NCBI GenBank assembly: GCA_003222245.1
Contig: QHVH01000002.1
Location: 62,001-126,000 of the forward strand
Length of the DNA: 64,000 nucleotides
Direction of reading: 5' to 3'
Source of the DNA: Blastocatellia bacterium AA13
Lineage (GTDB): Bacteria > Acidobacteriota > Blastocatellia > UBA7656
Shown: piece after piece, positions 27,089-38,300 of the stretch
Position numbering within the stretch: the stretch's first letter is position 1
How the letters are laid out: every line of letters starts with the position of its first letter
Translations under genes and position numbers: made by a program
The notes under the pieces: generated by a model
Database searches by the model: none
Told to the model about the DNA's origin: nothing
Seen by the model: the letters and a program-made list of their open reading frames with translations, nothing else

Positions 27089-28402
27089 TTAATCCAAACT
27101 CGCCCTGTCCACTTTCAACACAACTTGAAGCAATACGTTCGCGCCGTTTGCGATCTCCTCGGGCTTCGAATACTCCCGGGGCGAATGGCTGATTCCGCCG
27201 ACACTCGGAATAAAGATCATTCCAACGGGCGCGATGGGAGCGATCTCCTGCGCGTCATGGCCTGCCCCGCTTGGCATTACCCTTGTCGTAAAGCCGAGTC
27301 CTTTCGCCGCCTGGTCGATTATCGTTCGAAGTCGCGGGTCGGTCGGGGCGGGTATGATTGCGTTGGTTTGAGTAAAGCTGAATTTCGTTCCGGCGGCGCG
27401 TCCAATTTCATCGGCTTCGCTTGAGATTAGCTTGAAGAGCAAATCAATCTTTTTTTCATCGAGATCCCTTAGCTCAAGTCCGGCTACGACTTTTCCCGGA
27501 ATGACGTTATACGCGCCGGGCTGCACCTGGAGTTTGCCGACTGTGCCCACCTGTCTTCCGGGCGTCGCCGTTACGATTCGATTCACGGACTCTATGAATT
27601 TCGCGGCGGCGAGCAGGGCGTCGCGCCGTTGATTCATCGGCGTGGTTCCCGCGTGGTTGGCGAAGCCTTCGATAGCGACCTCCCACTGCTTGATTCCTAC
27701 AATGCCTTCCACGACGCCGATGTTGATCTTGTTGGAATCGAGGATGCCTCCCTGTTCGATATGAAGTTCCAGGTAGGCCGCGATGTCTCCTCGTTTGCGC
27801 CGCGCTCGCGCGAGTTGATCGGGATCGCCTCCAATGAATCGTATGCCGTCCCCAATGCGCTTTCCGCCGTTGGTCACGAGATTCAACTGCTTTTCGGTCA
27901 GGCCGGTTCCAATTGCGTGACTTCCAATCGTGCCGCCTTCTTCATTTTCGAAAATTATTACTTCCAATGGATGCCGAAGTGATACGCCGGCATCCCGGAG
28001 CGCTTGCGCCGCCTCGATTGCCGAGATCGATCCTACGTCGCCGTCGTAGTTTCCGCCCTCCGGGACCGAGTCGATGTGAGAGCCGACCAGCAGCGGCGGA
28101 AGCGATTTGTCAGTTCCGGCTTTGCGGCCGATTATGTTGCCGGCCGTATCGATGGAGACATCGAGACCGGCGCTCTTCATAAGACCAATAACGTATTCGC
28201 GTCCCTTCAGATCGGCGTCGCTGTATGCGAGTCTGCTGACTCCGCCTTGCGGGTTCTTGCCGAATTCAGAGAGCTCGGTGAGGTGAGTCGTTATTCGCGT
28301 TCCGTTGATCCGGGGTTGGGCTCCGGATTGGGGGAATACCAGGGCTGGACCTAACATCAGGAATGCCGCAAGGAAGAAACCTGCTCTCTGTTTTATATTC
28401 AT
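27089..28402 (-). CDS. Secreted hydantoinase/carbamoylase-type amidase (M20 family)
   Basis: A 437-aa zinc amidohydrolase of the N-carbamoyl-L-amino-acid hydrolase/allantoate amidohydrolase group. Metal motifs are GSHIDSV, the DGDVG aspartate, ENEEG and ELHIEQG, with the C-terminal histidine in GGISHSPRE. The catalytic-domain insert GFANHAGTTPM supplies the dimer-face histidine. The start at 28402 gives a signal peptide (MNIKQRAGFF to LVFPQ), which is rare because these enzymes are normally cytoplasmic. Substrates in the family are N-carbamoyl amino acids, ureidoglycolate or allantoate. Here the enzyme would act in the periplasm. Confidence 0.87.
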   Translation of the reverse strand: MNIKQRAGFFLAAFLMLGPALVFPQSGAQPRINGTRITTHLTELSEFGKNPQGGVSRLAYSDADLKGREYVIGLMKSAGLDVSIDTAGNIIGRKAGTDKSLPPLLVGSHIDSVPEGGNYDGDVGSISAIEAAQALRDAGVSLRHPLEVIIFENEEGGTIGSHAIGTGLTEKQLNLVTNGGKRIGDGIRFIGGDPDQLARARRKRGDIAAYLELHIEQGGILDSNKINIGVVEGIVGIKQWEVAIEGFANHAGTTPMNQRRDALLAAAKFIESVNRIVTATPGRQVGTVGKLQVQPGAYNVIPGKVVAGLELRDLDEKKIDLLFKLISSEADEIGRAAGTKFSFTQTNAIIPAPTDPRLRTIIDQAAKGLGFTTRVMPSGAGHDAQEIAPIAPVGMIFIPSVGGISHSPREYSKPEEIANGANVLLQVVLKVDRASLD

Positions 28403-28542
28403 GGTGTTCCTATTGATCTTCGCGCAGAAGCCGCAATTCAACGACGCTCCTCAATGGCAGGAAATGGCTTCAGCAGAGGCAGTTCTTAAAGAAGAGAACC
28501 GGGAACCTCTGTAAGTCCGGCATCCGCGCCTGCCGTTGTCAT

Positions 28543-30180
28543 TCAGTTCACTGGCCGCGCCAGGAAATGCGGAGTCGTAGCTTCGTCGGCAAAAGCCCAG
28601 CCGGTTAGATAAGCCAGCCGGAGAATCTTCTCCATCTTCACGAAGTTGATCCTCTCAACCGTATCGGTAGGCTGATGGTAATCGGGATGAAATCCGGTGA
28701 ACCACCATATCGCGGGAATATCATGCAGCGCGAAAGGGAATTGATCGCTGCGTTGAAAGACGTTCAGAGCCGCGTCGTCATCCCACTTGTAATTCAGCGA
28801 CAAACCAACCTGTTTGTTCGCTCTCTCGACTGCGCCCCGGTATTCGGGGCTGTTGACGACTCCGATCAGGTTCAATTCGTTGGATGTGTCCGCGGCTATG
28901 TTCATCAAGCCGTCGGTCTGGGCGCTCGGCGCCTCATTCCGGCCGATCATATCGAAATTGATAACGGCTCTTGTTGTCTCGAGAGGCCGCAACGGATGCG
29001 CCGCGTAGTAGTACGAGCCGAGCAGTCCGCGTTCTTCAGCGGCGAAGACCGCGAATAGCAGAGTTCGACGAGGTCTGGAGGAGTTCGCCGCGAAGGCGCG
29101 AGCCAGCTCTATTACTCCAACCGTACCCGAGCCGTTGTCGTCGGCTCCGTGATAGATTTTGCCGTCGCGAACTCCGTCGTGATCGTAGTGGCCGCTGAAA
29201 ATGACGGTTTCATTTTTCAGCGCCTGATCGCTTCCTTCGATCAGTCCAATGACATTGGCAGTCACCGCTCGGCGGTGTTCGGCATTAACCGAACGCATTT
29301 CCACTACGGTGTCCGCCAGCGGCATCGACGCCGGCTTGAGAGCCGAGTCGATCGAGTGCTGAATCTCCGAGGGTTTCTTTCCTGAAGGCCCGAGCAATTT
29401 GGCTGCAAGGGCATCGCTTATGCTGAACTGCGGAGTCGTCACTTCGCCGTCCGCAAGGGCCTGCGAGGGAAAACGAGTTATGCGGTCGATGATGCCTGGA
29501 ATTCGCGCCAGGCGTTCCTGATTGGAAGGATGTTTGCGGTTCGGTTCACTCGCGACGAGCACTCCGACGGCGCCATGACGCTGCGCGTTTAGTATCTTGA
29601 CCCGTGAGTTTGCGTGACGTGTGTTGCCGATGCCATTGAAGATCGACTTTGGATCGTTCTCCTGAGGCTCGTGATCGAATACCAGCGCGATCTTACCCTT
29701 TGCATCGAGCCCGGCATAGTCATCGTATCCAAATTCAGGCGCCGTTATTCCGTAGCCCGCAAACACGACCGGAGCTTTCACGGTCAAGTCATAAGGAAAG
29801 GTTCCGATGAAGTCTCTCACGTATTCAAAGCGCTCGTCCTGTCCGTGACGGCTGAGCGTTATGCGCATCTCGCGAGGCTCGGGCCGGTACTCGATCATCC
29901 CGATCTGTTGAAGGTAAGAGTCGCCGGAGATCGGCTTCAGACCCGCGCGGGCGAACTCGGCTGCGATAAATTGAATGGCCACTTCCGAGCCGCGCTGCAA
30001 TGACATCCTACCTTCGAGCTCATCCGAAGCCAGGAAGGTTAAGTCGGCTCGGAGATGCGACTTTTGAATCGCTTCAAAGCCGCGAATCATTCGAGGATCG
30101 ACGCCGGTTTGTGAAAGGCCTGCGGTGATGGATATGGAGAGCACGATCATGAAGACCGTCGCTCGCTTGATCGTTCTCAT
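28543..30180 (-). CDS. Secreted M28 family zinc aminopeptidase with PA domain
   Basis: A 545-aa exported peptidase. ATG 30180 follows AGGAGGT and opens a signal peptide (MRTIKRATVFMIVLSISITA). A PA (protease-associated) insert lies around residues 130-300. The M28 core shows the metal ligands in SGHYDHDG, GADDNGSG, AAEERGLLGS, FDMIGRNE and GFHPDYHQPTD. The usual activity is release of N-terminal residues from peptides. The gene begins 40 bp after the end of aspS on the same strand, so it may be read through from the tRNA synthetase genes. Confidence 0.92.
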   Translation of the reverse strand: MRTIKRATVFMIVLSISITAGLSQTGVDPRMIRGFEAIQKSHLRADLTFLASDELEGRMSLQRGSEVAIQFIAAEFARAGLKPISGDSYLQQIGMIEYRPEPREMRITLSRHGQDERFEYVRDFIGTFPYDLTVKAPVVFAGYGITAPEFGYDDYAGLDAKGKIALVFDHEPQENDPKSIFNGIGNTRHANSRVKILNAQRHGAVGVLVASEPNRKHPSNQERLARIPGIIDRITRFPSQALADGEVTTPQFSISDALAAKLLGPSGKKPSEIQHSIDSALKPASMPLADTVVEMRSVNAEHRRAVTANVIGLIEGSDQALKNETVIFSGHYDHDGVRDGKIYHGADDNGSGTVGVIELARAFAANSSRPRRTLLFAVFAAEERGLLGSYYYAAHPLRPLETTRAVINFDMIGRNEAPSAQTDGLMNIAADTSNELNLIGVVNSPEYRGAVERANKQVGLSLNYKWDDDAALNVFQRSDQFPFALHDIPAIWWFTGFHPDYHQPTDTVERINFVKMEKILRLAYLTGWAFADEATTPHFLARPVN

Positions 30181-30220
30181 GTGTGTACCTCCTGGTCTGA
30201 CCCGGCGGATGGACAAAAGA

Positions 30221-31993
30221 TCACTCTATTTTGAGATGGAGCTCCTTGAGCTGTTCCGGAGAGACAGGACTCGGCGAGTCGGTCATAAGATCCGCGGCGC
30301 TGGCTGTCTTCGGGAAGGAAATCACCTCTCGAATCGAATTCTCGCGAGCGAGGAGCATAACTAATCGGTCGAAGCCGATCGCCATTCCGCCATGAGGAGG
30401 TGTTCCGTATTCCAGGGCGTCAAGCAGAAATCCGAATTTCGCCCTCGCCTCTTCGTCGCTGAGTCCCAGCAGGGTAAATACTTGCCGCTGCAGCTCCCGA
30501 GAGTGAATTCGTATCGACCCGCTGCTCAATTCGACGCCGTTAAGAACCAGATCATATGCTTTAGCGCGAACATCGCCGGTGCGCGACTCCAGCGTCTCAA
30601 GATCCTCATCGTTTGGACTGGTGAATGGATGGTGCATTGGGTAGTAGCGTCCATCTTCTTCGTGATACTCGAACATCGGAAAATCGGTCACCCAGAGAAA
30701 GTTGAACCGCTTCGGATCCGTGAGTCCTTCGGCGGCGGCGATCTCGTTCCGGAGATTCCCCAGCGAAGCCGCAACGACCGACGGTTTACCGGCTGCTATC
30801 AATATCGCGTCTCCAGCGCCCGAGCCCAATTCGGCCGCAAGCGCTTTTACCTTTTCGTCTCCGAGCCCCTTGGCCAGCGGCGAGCTTATTTCGCCGGATT
30901 CGGAGGTCTTGATCCATGCCAACCCTCCAGCGCCAAATCGCTTCACGAACTCGGTCAACTCGTCCAGCCGTTTTCGAGAGTATCGAGCTCCGCCGCCTAC
31001 CGTGATCGCCTTGACCTGTCCGCCTGCATCGAGAGCGGTGCGATAAGGCGTGAAATCGGTGTCGGCGAGAGAGCCCGAAATATCCTGGAGCTCCATTCCG
31101 AACCGCGTGTCCGGCTTGTCGACGCCGTAGCGGCGCATCGACTCCGCGTATGTCAGCTTCGGAAACGGCATCTCGACTTTGACGCCGATCATACGTGACA
31201 GCTCGACCATCAGCGGTTCTATCACGGCGAAGACGTCGGCGGGCTGAACGAAACTCATCTCGAGGTCGATCTGAGTGAACTCCGGCTGCCGGTCGGCTCG
31301 CAGGTCCTCATCTCGAAAGCAGCGCACGATCTGAAAGTACTTGTCGTAGCCGGAGACCATGAGCAATTGCTTGAAAATTTGAGGCGACTGCGGCAGCGCG
31401 TAGAAATTGCCCGGCGTAAGCCGGCTGGGCACGATGTAGTCGCGCGCCCCTTCGGGCGTCGACTTTATCATCATCGGCGTCTCTATTTCGTAGAAGCCGT
31501 GTTCGTCGAGATATTTTCGAATCGTGATCGCGGCGAGATGCCGAAGCCGGATGTTCTCCTGCATCTTTGGCCGGCGCAGGTCTATGTAGCGGTACTTCAA
31601 GCGAACGTCTTCGCTTGCCTGAACGCCGTCGATTTCGAATGGAGGCGTCTTCGCGGTGTTGAATATCTTGATTTCGCGGCCTATGACTTCGATCTTTCCG
31701 GTCGAGATATTCGAATTGACCTTGTCCGCGTCGCGCATGACGACCTTGCCGGTTACGCCAATAACATATTCGCCGCGCACTTCTTTGGCGCGCGAATGGG
31801 CCGGGCCGTTCGTTTCTTCATTGAATACGACTTGAACCACGCCTTCGCGATCACGGAGATCCACGAAAAGGAGCGGGCCGAAATCGCGGCGCCTGTGCAC
31901 CCAACCAAATAGAGTTACCACCGAGCCCGCGTGCTCAGGCCGCAAGTCGCCGCAGTAGTGAGTTCGTTTTATTGTTCCCAGGCTGTCTAACAT
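30221..31993 (-). CDS. aspS: Aspartyl-tRNA synthetase
   Basis: A 590-aa class II synthetase of the bacterial type. An OB-fold anticodon domain ([12 protein letters not shown]) is followed by class II motif 2 ([17 protein letters not shown]), the bacterial GAD insertion (about residues 290-420) and motif 3 ([13 protein letters not shown]). It attaches aspartate to tRNA-Asp. The frame is open 270 bases upstream, but ATG 31993 is the family-consistent start and lies 2 bases after the hisS stop codon. The two synthetases therefore form a tight operon. Whether it also charges tRNA-Asn cannot be told from the sequence. Confidence 0.96.
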   Translation of the reverse strand: MLDSLGTIKRTHYCGDLRPEHAGSVVTLFGWVHRRRDFGPLLFVDLRDREGVVQVVFNEETNGPAHSRAKEVRGEYVIGVTGKVVMRDADKVNSNISTGKIEVIGREIKIFNTAKTPPFEIDGVQASEDVRLKYRYIDLRRPKMQENIRLRHLAAITIRKYLDEHGFYEIETPMMIKSTPEGARDYIVPSRLTPGNFYALPQSPQIFKQLLMVSGYDKYFQIVRCFRDEDLRADRQPEFTQIDLEMSFVQPADVFAVIEPLMVELSRMIGVKVEMPFPKLTYAESMRRYGVDKPDTRFGMELQDISGSLADTDFTPYRTALDAGGQVKAITVGGGARYSRKRLDELTEFVKRFGAGGLAWIKTSESGEISSPLAKGLGDEKVKALAAELGSGAGDAILIAAGKPSVVAASLGNLRNEIAAAEGLTDPKRFNFLWVTDFPMFEYHEEDGRYYPMHHPFTSPNDEDLETLESRTGDVRAKAYDLVLNGVELSSGSIRIHSRELQRQVFTLLGLSDEEARAKFGFLLDALEYGTPPHGGMAIGFDRLVMLLARENSIREVISFPKTASAADLMTDSPSPVSPEQLKELHLKIE

Positions 31994-31995
31994 GA

Positions 31996-33276
31996 CTAAA
32001 GTCGACGGTACTTCAACGTGTCGATTATCTCGCTTTCTCGGAGACTGGTTTGCTCGCCTGTTTTCATATCTCTTAGAACATAGCTGCCGCTTTTTATCTC
32101 GTCCTCGCCGATTATAAGCGAGTATTGCGCGTCCAGGCTGTTGGCGACCGCCAGAGCTTTCTTGAGCTTGCGTCCTTCGAGGTCGACGATAACGCTTATG
32201 CCTGCCGCTCGAAGTCTTCTCGCGACTCCGAAAGCGTAGTCGCGAGAATCGGCCCCCACGCATGCGACGAACAACTCAGGTCTATTTACGCCGAGGTTAA
32301 TCGTGGATTCGGGAACGCTCATCACGAGCCTTTCGATGCCCGAGGCGAAGCCGAAGCCTTTTACCGGCTGCCCGCCAAGTATCTCCGACAACCCATCATA
32401 GCGTCCGCCCCCGATGAGGGTGTTTTGCGCTCCCAGGCTGCTCCCGGTGATTTCGAAGGCAGTACGCATGTAGTAGTCAAGTCCCCGCACGAGTCGGGGC
32501 TCGATCTTGTAAGCGATTCCGCGTTGATCGAGAAGCCTTCTGAATTCGCTGAAATGATTACCGCAAGCGTCGCAAAGAGAGTCGCTGATAAGGGGCAATT
32601 CCGCTAAGTGGACCTGACACGACTCGACCTTGCAATCGAGCACTCGCAGCGGATTCGTTTCGTAGCGCTGGCGGCAGCTTCCGCACAGGTTCGGCAATCT
32701 CTCGCGAATTGCTTCCCTCAATGCGGAAATGTAGGCGGGCCGGCAGGCTCCGTCGCCAATCGAGTTAATCAGCAGTTCGGTATCCGAGATGCCCAATTCC
32801 ATCAGAAACCAGTACAGCATCTCGATTACCTCTGCTTCTATCGCGGGCTCGTCGCTCTGTCCGAGAACCTCGACGCCGATTTGCCAAAACTGGCGATAGC
32901 GGCCTTTTTGAGGCCGTTCGCGGCGAAACTGAGGGCCTATGTAGAAGAGCTTGACCAGTCCTGCCTGGTTGAACATTCCGTGCTCGGAATAAGCGCGAAC
33001 GGTCGGGGCGGTCGACTCCGGTCTGAGCGAGACCATCTCGCCGTCCCGATCCTCGAACGTGTACATCTCTTTGTTCACATCGGTTTCGGCCCCGACGCCG
33101 CGCTCGAAGAGTTCAGTTCTTTCAATGATCGGCGTGCGTATCTCCTCGAAGCCGTAGCGCCGAAATGCTTCGCGAGCGACACGCTCGACCAGCAACCACC
33201 GCTCGATCTGGGCGTCGGGCTTGGCGGTGAAACGCGCGGGCAGGATATCCTGGGTGCCTTTGACTCTGCTAATCAT
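31996..33276 (-). CDS. hisS: Histidyl-tRNA synthetase
   Basis: A 426-aa class II synthetase. It opens with [13 protein letters not shown], the usual HisRS start. Motif 1 and 2 segments are [13 protein letters not shown] and [13 protein letters not shown]. The histidine-specific loops are visible as [12 protein letters not shown] and IGGGRYDGL, and motif 3 as GFASGIERL. The C-terminal anticodon-binding domain follows. It is the upstream partner of aspS, separated by 2 bases. No clear Shine-Dalgarno is seen upstream. The 81 bp between it and the next upstream gene show no promoter I can identify. Confidence 0.96.
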   Translation of the reverse strand: MISRVKGTQDILPARFTAKPDAQIERWLLVERVAREAFRRYGFEEIRTPIIERTELFERGVGAETDVNKEMYTFEDRDGEMVSLRPESTAPTVRAYSEHGMFNQAGLVKLFYIGPQFRRERPQKGRYRQFWQIGVEVLGQSDEPAIEAEVIEMLYWFLMELGISDTELLINSIGDGACRPAYISALREAIRERLPNLCGSCRQRYETNPLRVLDCKVESCQVHLAELPLISDSLCDACGNHFSEFRRLLDQRGIAYKIEPRLVRGLDYYMRTAFEITGSSLGAQNTLIGGGRYDGLSEILGGQPVKGFGFASGIERLVMSVPESTINLGVNRPELFVACVGADSRDYAFGVARRLRAAGISVIVDLEGRKLKKALAVANSLDAQYSLIIGEDEIKSGSYVLRDMKTGEQTSLRESEIIDTLKYRRL

Positions 33277-33357
33277 TTGTCGCTGGTCATCAGTTATTCG
33301 TCACTTGTCATTCCAGCGCTTTGTCGGCTGGGTGTGTCGAGGAACGCCGCCGTTCAT

Positions 33358-33876
33358 CTAGCTTCTGCTTTGTTCGGCGTAGTCGCTTTTGTATTCGACA
33401 TAGTGGCGCCAGTTCTGATCGATGCGCGATCTCTCTTCGTCGGTGAGGCCGCGGCGGACACGCGCGGGAGAACCCATCACGAGCGAATTCGGCGGTATTA
33501 TCGTGCCCGGAGTAAGTAAGGAGCCCGCCGCTACCAGCGAGTTCTCTCCAACGGTCACATTGTCCAATACAATCGAGCCTATGCCGATCAAGCAATGATC
33601 GCCGACGGTGCAGCCGTGAAGCACTACGCTGTGCCCCACCGTGACGTAGCTCCCGACCGTAGTTGCATACAGATCCACGGTCACGTGAACAACGGACCCG
33701 TCTTGTATGTTGGTGTACTCGCCGATGCGTATGCTATTGCAATCGCCCCTCACCACACAGTTGAACCAGACGCTCGAGTGCGCGCCGACTTCGACATCGC
33801 CTATGATCTGAGCGCTCTCCTCAATAAACGCCGTCTCGGCGATCTTCGGAACAGTTCCCCTGAATGGCTTAAGCAT
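33358..33876 (-). CDS. Gamma-carbonic anhydrase family hexapeptide protein
   Basis: A 172-aa left-handed beta-helix protein of the YrdA/PaaY group. Hexapeptide repeats run through most of the chain (IIGDVEVGAHSSVWFN, VTVGHSVVLHGCTVGD, CLIGIGSIVL). Metal-binding histidines occur in VVHVTVD, VGHSVVLHG and nearby. ATG 33876 with GAGGA upstream is preferred to the longer frame that begins at 33942. Family members bind zinc or iron; some are carbonic anhydrases, but many have no proven activity. It sits upstream of hisS on the same strand. Confidence 0.88.
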   Translation of the reverse strand: MLKPFRGTVPKIAETAFIEESAQIIGDVEVGAHSSVWFNCVVRGDCNSIRIGEYTNIQDGSVVHVTVDLYATTVGSYVTVGHSVVLHGCTVGDHCLIGIGSIVLDNVTVGENSLVAAGSLLTPGTIIPPNSLVMGSPARVRRGLTDEERSRIDQNWRHYVEYKSDYAEQSRS

Positions 33877-34247
33877 ATGTCCTCGTGCGCCTGCCTCCTC
33901 AGCCGCGCCGGCGACTGTTGCGATCAGACGCCTCATTGTCACGGCGGCATCCAGCTATTCGTCGCTTCTATCTCAATGGAAAGCTTTGAAGGTAACACGG
34001 CGGTTTACAGGCGGCAAGTTGACACTCTTCAGAGCCTGACATAGCATCTTCGAAATCGGTAAACAACAGCGACTCTAGTCGCTTTCGGGAGTCACGCGAG
34101 GCATTACTGCGGAATCGTCTGATACTCCTCACAGTCACGACGCCGATTTTAGTCGGCGCGTTCGGCTGCGGAAAGCCCTTCAGAGCAGGCTCCGAGCCAT
34201 CGAGACAGACCGCGCATACAAACTTTTAATCTCCTACTAAAAAGGCT
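33877..34247. other. Intergenic region with two small hairpins
   Basis: No gene is supported. Two perfect short palindromes are present: AGCGACT/AGTCGCT (34068-34074 and 34077-34083) and CGCCGA/TCGGCG (34141-34146 and 34153-34158). Neither is followed by a T tract in the direction needed to terminate the leftward S1C protease gene, so their role is unclear. Confidence 0.45.
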
Positions 34248-34979
34248 TCAGGGATGAGACTGGATACCCGCGTCGTATTCGGCGAGGAATTGTTGAACCT
34301 TCGCTCCCGGGCTCAGCAGCGCTACTCCGCGCTTCCAATCGTATAAGGAAAAAACGCCGACGATGTCTCCCTTATTGTCATAAACCGGGCTGCCGGAGAA
34401 ACCGTCCTGACCGTCGATCTTCACCGATAAAAACTGATAGCCGCCGAATGCATATGAACCGTTGAAATTGCCGCGCCGAATCAGCTTTTGCGATCCCGGC
34501 TGCGCAATCAAGAGCAAGGGTTCGTCCTGGCTAGGTGTTTCTCGGAAGGTAGGCCGCTGGGTCTGCTTCACCGTGCATACCTTCAGCAATGCAAGATCAG
34601 CTTCGGGATCAACTTTGAGCACGCGAGCCTGGCAATTGTTGACGTAGACCTTTACTTCGAGATCGTCGTCTGCTTTGAAACCGAGTATTCGCTTCTTGCG
34701 AGCGCTCAGGTTTCCGGAGACTACGTGATAGCTGGTCATCACAAGGCCGTCTCCCACCATGAAACCGGTCGCATGCGCGTTGGGCTCCGGTGCGCTCACG
34801 GCGGAGAGTACCCGCACCATCGTGTTTCGATTCTTCTTCATGAATTCGAGGGCAACGGTGATCGTGTATGGTTCGTGCTGTTTCGCGACTCTACCAAGAG
34901 TGTCTTGCGCCGTAGAGTTGAACGCCAGAATGAGAAGCAGTGCGGGAACAGAAACAAAGCTGCGAACCTTTCTCTTCAT
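34248..34979 (-). CDS. Exported trypsin-like serine protease (S1C type)
   Basis: A 243-aa protein with a signal peptide (MKRKVRSFVSVPALLLILAF to NSTAQ) and a single chymotrypsin-fold domain. The catalytic triad is seen as TSYHVVSG (His), PEADLALLKV (Asp) and DGFSGSPV (Ser). The serine motif GFSGSP differs from the usual GNSGGP of HtrA/Deg proteases, and there is no PDZ domain. It is therefore a short, stand-alone periplasmic protease. GGAGGAG precedes the ATG. It is a single-gene unit with no obvious partners. Confidence 0.85.
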   Translation of the reverse strand: MKRKVRSFVSVPALLLILAFNSTAQDTLGRVAKQHEPYTITVALEFMKKNRNTMVRVLSAVSAPEPNAHATGFMVGDGLVMTSYHVVSGNLSARKKRILGFKADDDLEVKVYVNNCQARVLKVDPEADLALLKVCTVKQTQRPTFRETPSQDEPLLLIAQPGSQKLIRRGNFNGSYAFGGYQFLSVKIDGQDGFSGSPVYDNKGDIVGVFSLYDWKRGVALLSPGAKVQQFLAEYDAGIQSHP

Positions 34980-35314
34980 CGTGATCTCCTCCTTCTCGAA
35001 ACGAGCTGGAAACGAAAAACGGGTGCTGACCAGGATATTGACAGCCAGCGGAGAAACTGAGAAATCGAACGCGGTTCCCCGATAATCTCCCTGTTCAGCG
35101 GTTTAGTCAACGCAATTGCCCGATCCGCGATATCTCACGGGCTCAGCCTCGCGCGCGCTGTTTTTCCACTGTGAAAGGTGTCACCAGACATTGTGTCCGA
35201 TTTCCGTTCTCATAGCTGGTGCGAGGCGAACAGAGCAATATTCATTCCGTTTAGAAGCGGTAAGCGATGATTATGACCGCCTGGGCACTCCGCTGCCGGC
35301 AATCAACTATGGCT
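34980..35314. other. Gap between S1C protease and glycosidase genes
   Basis: 335 bases. The right-hand short frames are shadows of the glycosidase C-terminus. A TTGACA-like element around 35038 is on the wrong strand for the flanking genes. Nothing else is supportable. Confidence 0.35.
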
Positions 35315-38300
35315 TCAGCGACGATTTCGACGAGGCGCCGGCCCTGTTCCAGCGGGGATCACGGCCAATTCAGCTAATGAGACGGACGTATCGTCGCCGA
35401 AGCCGGACAGAGCTATGAGTTTCAGGAATCGTGCCGAGATCGGTTGTTCGAAGCGCACTCGATGCGGCTCGAATGACGAAGGCAGTTCGCCGCGCATCAC
35501 ATCGCGCCAGTGCATTCCGTCATCGCTGATCTGAAGAGCGAATTCGCGAATATCTCCCTCATGCTCGCGGTTGTTCTGTCGCGGCATCAAGACCACTCCT
35601 GACATAGCGCGCGGCACTCGAAAACTCAAAGTGAGCTCATGAGGATGGCGGCCCTGCCTCTCATTTGTTTCCCAGTAAGTGTTAGGATCGCCGTCAATCG
35701 CTTTGCCGGCGTCGTTCGTTGGGCGGTTCGGGGGGGCGCTTGCCTTGACCGTCATCGCACTTAGAGTGTCGCTGGTTCCCTGAGCGGTCGCTCCCAGCGC
35801 ATGCATGATAACGGTATCGAACAGCAGGCCTTCGATGGCAGCGGATGTGACCGATGCCCTAGGCCGGAAATGAGCCGCATGCATATAGTCAAGCAGAGAT
35901 GTTCGAAGCTGCCTGGCAGCCGGCCTGCTCGCCAGCGAGTTTTCGAGATCGGCGGAACACACGACCAGCCGGCCGCGGCCAACGGTGCATTCAAATACAA
36001 GCGCGAGCTTATGGTTTCGATTCCAATCGTCGATCGGCTCCACTATCGGATCGAGACCGGCCGGCAGCGAATCCATATTAATGGCTCTTGCGCCGCGCAC
36101 TATCTCCGTCCATTGCCAATCGAATTGCCGGTCGGTAGGGAATTCGGCCAGGGCCGGATGTCTTCTCTCAATGTAGAGCCCGAGCATGCGGCTCCATTCG
36201 GGCATCATCTGGCGGTTCCAGGAAACGGGAACAACATCAAGCGGGGGATTGCTCCAGTCGAGATCCGAACTCCGCGGGAGAAACAATACCTTGCCTCCGG
36301 CCGCAAGATGTCGCTTCGCCTGACTCCACGATGTCGTGACCAATACATCTCGCTCTGGAGCGCTCTTGATATGAGCCGGATACAGCCAGAAGTTCCAATC
36401 GTTTTCGATAAGGCTGTTCTTCAAGCCTACGATCAAGCGGTAAGCGCGTGGCGCCGGCGCCCTGGAAAGATCGATCTTGACGCGCCCCAGCGGAATGTTC
36501 TTGCCGATCGGTATAGTTCGCGCCGGCCATTCGCCCTCCGCGATCAATGCGCCGTTTGCATCCGCAATCTGCCACACCGGTGTTGCGTTTTCTATCGGCG
36601 CTGCTCCGAAATGGGCGATCTCCACTTCGACATTGAAGTCATCCGAAGTCGTGAGCACCCTCTGCTTCAGCCGAGCCAGTACCACAGTCGAATTACAGAA
36701 TCGGCGAAACTCATCCGGGGTCGCATAGTGTTTGGAATCCCAAAACGCATCCAACAGTCCCACCGGAGCAGTGCCCTCGCCCGGATAGTCGCGCAGACTG
36801 AGCATCTGAAAGCCCGATAATCCCGGAGTGCGGAGGTTGGCTTCGATGTCTTCTTTATAGCACTCGAATTGAAATCGGCCCGACGCTTTCGCGAACTCTT
36901 CGTTCTTTTCGATCAACCCATGCGCCGCCAGAGAGTCCCGGAATAACTTGTAGTTCCCAGGCTGCATATAGCCGCGGAATTTTTCTATTACATCGTACTC
37001 GGGGTATGCGGCCCACTGTCCGAGCTCATGCGTTAGCACGGGAACATTGATTCCCTTTAGCGCCTGACCGTAGTCGCCTCCGAACCAGCCCGATTCCCCG
37101 CGAAGCATGTTCCGCCCTATTCGGGAAACGTCGAGGTAATCAGTTCCGCTCAACGGGCCCGGTGCATCAATAAACGATGAACCGGTTGCCGCGGTATATA
37201 GTCGCCGCGAGTCCTCCGACCGAAAGTGATTGACCCATGCGGTCAGCGCTTCTTTCCAGTTTCCCCTTGGCTCATTGTTGGCCGAAAGCAGCAGAAATGA
37301 CGGGTGATTGCCGTAGGCCCTGATCATTCGCTCTGTTTCTTCATATAAGATGCGCTCGGTCTGTGAACCCTGGCCTATCTCGCTCCACATCCCCGCCTCC
37401 GGCTGCAGGTAGAACCCGAGCTCATCGGCGGCGATAAAGGCGGCTTCAGGAGGACACCACGAATGAAACCGCATATGATTCAAGCCCCACGACTGGCATA
37501 GGCCGATGATTTGTCTCCACCAGTGCACATCCGTTGCTGGATACCCGGTGAGAGGAAAGTCGCCGCTATTAATGGTTCCGCGCAGCAAGGTGGGCCTGCC
37601 ATTGACGAGGAGTTGATTTCCGTCCGCGCGGATCTGTCGCAGACCGAATACGAGATCGCGAGTATCGTCGGCATCGTCGCCGTTGAGACGAACGCTCAAT
37701 CTTTGAAGCGCCGGGTTGAACTCGTCCCAGAGCTGCGCATTCCTGCCGAGCTGAACCTCCAGCTCAGCAGCACCGCCGGTTTCATCCCATGTCACTGGAG
37801 TGGTCGAGCCGCCGGCTGTCAGGACGCCCGATCCCGGTTTTCCCGTTACGCTGCCGATCCGAACCTTCACGAGCGCAGTCTTCTTATCAATGTTCGGAAA
37901 CACCTGGGCGTCTTCAATCCACACGCGGGTCGTTGAAGTCAGCTCGATGGCTCCGGCGATTCCATTCCAGGTGCTGCCGGCCGAGTCCGAGACGTTATGA
38001 GCGTCTGGTCGATAGCTGAAGATCATTCTATTGTCGATGCGTATTGTGATCCGATGACGACCCTGCTTAAGGCTCCCGAGATCATAGACGTGCGGAGCGA
38101 CGAGGCTGTTATTCGAGCCGATCTGGTTTTCATCTACCCATACCGTCGTGCGCCATCGGGGCCGCTCGAGCGTGAGCACTACTCTTCGATCAGACCAGCC
38201 CCGCGGAATGTCCACGATGCGTTGATACCAGGCCGCGCCCAGATAGTGTTTCGGCGGTTGTGATAGAAACGGCGTCTGCACTTTGCCGGGCTTTGTATAG

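Noticed and set aside
30221-32263. Longer 680-codon reading of aspS
   Set aside because: The extra 90 N-terminal residues are arginine-rich read-through over the hisS end. ATG 31993 matches the family start.
30392-33519. Long plus-strand frames opposite aspS and hisS (30392-31198, 31367-31912, 32608-33519)
   Set aside because: Both synthetases are intact on the other strand. The frames show no family motifs.
33877-34247. The hairpins at 34068-34083 and 34141-34158 as intrinsic terminators
   Set aside because: Neither has a T tract in the direction of the adjacent genes.
35801-36820. 339-codon plus-strand frame
   Set aside because: Antisense shadow of the GH2 glycosidase, produced by its codon bias.
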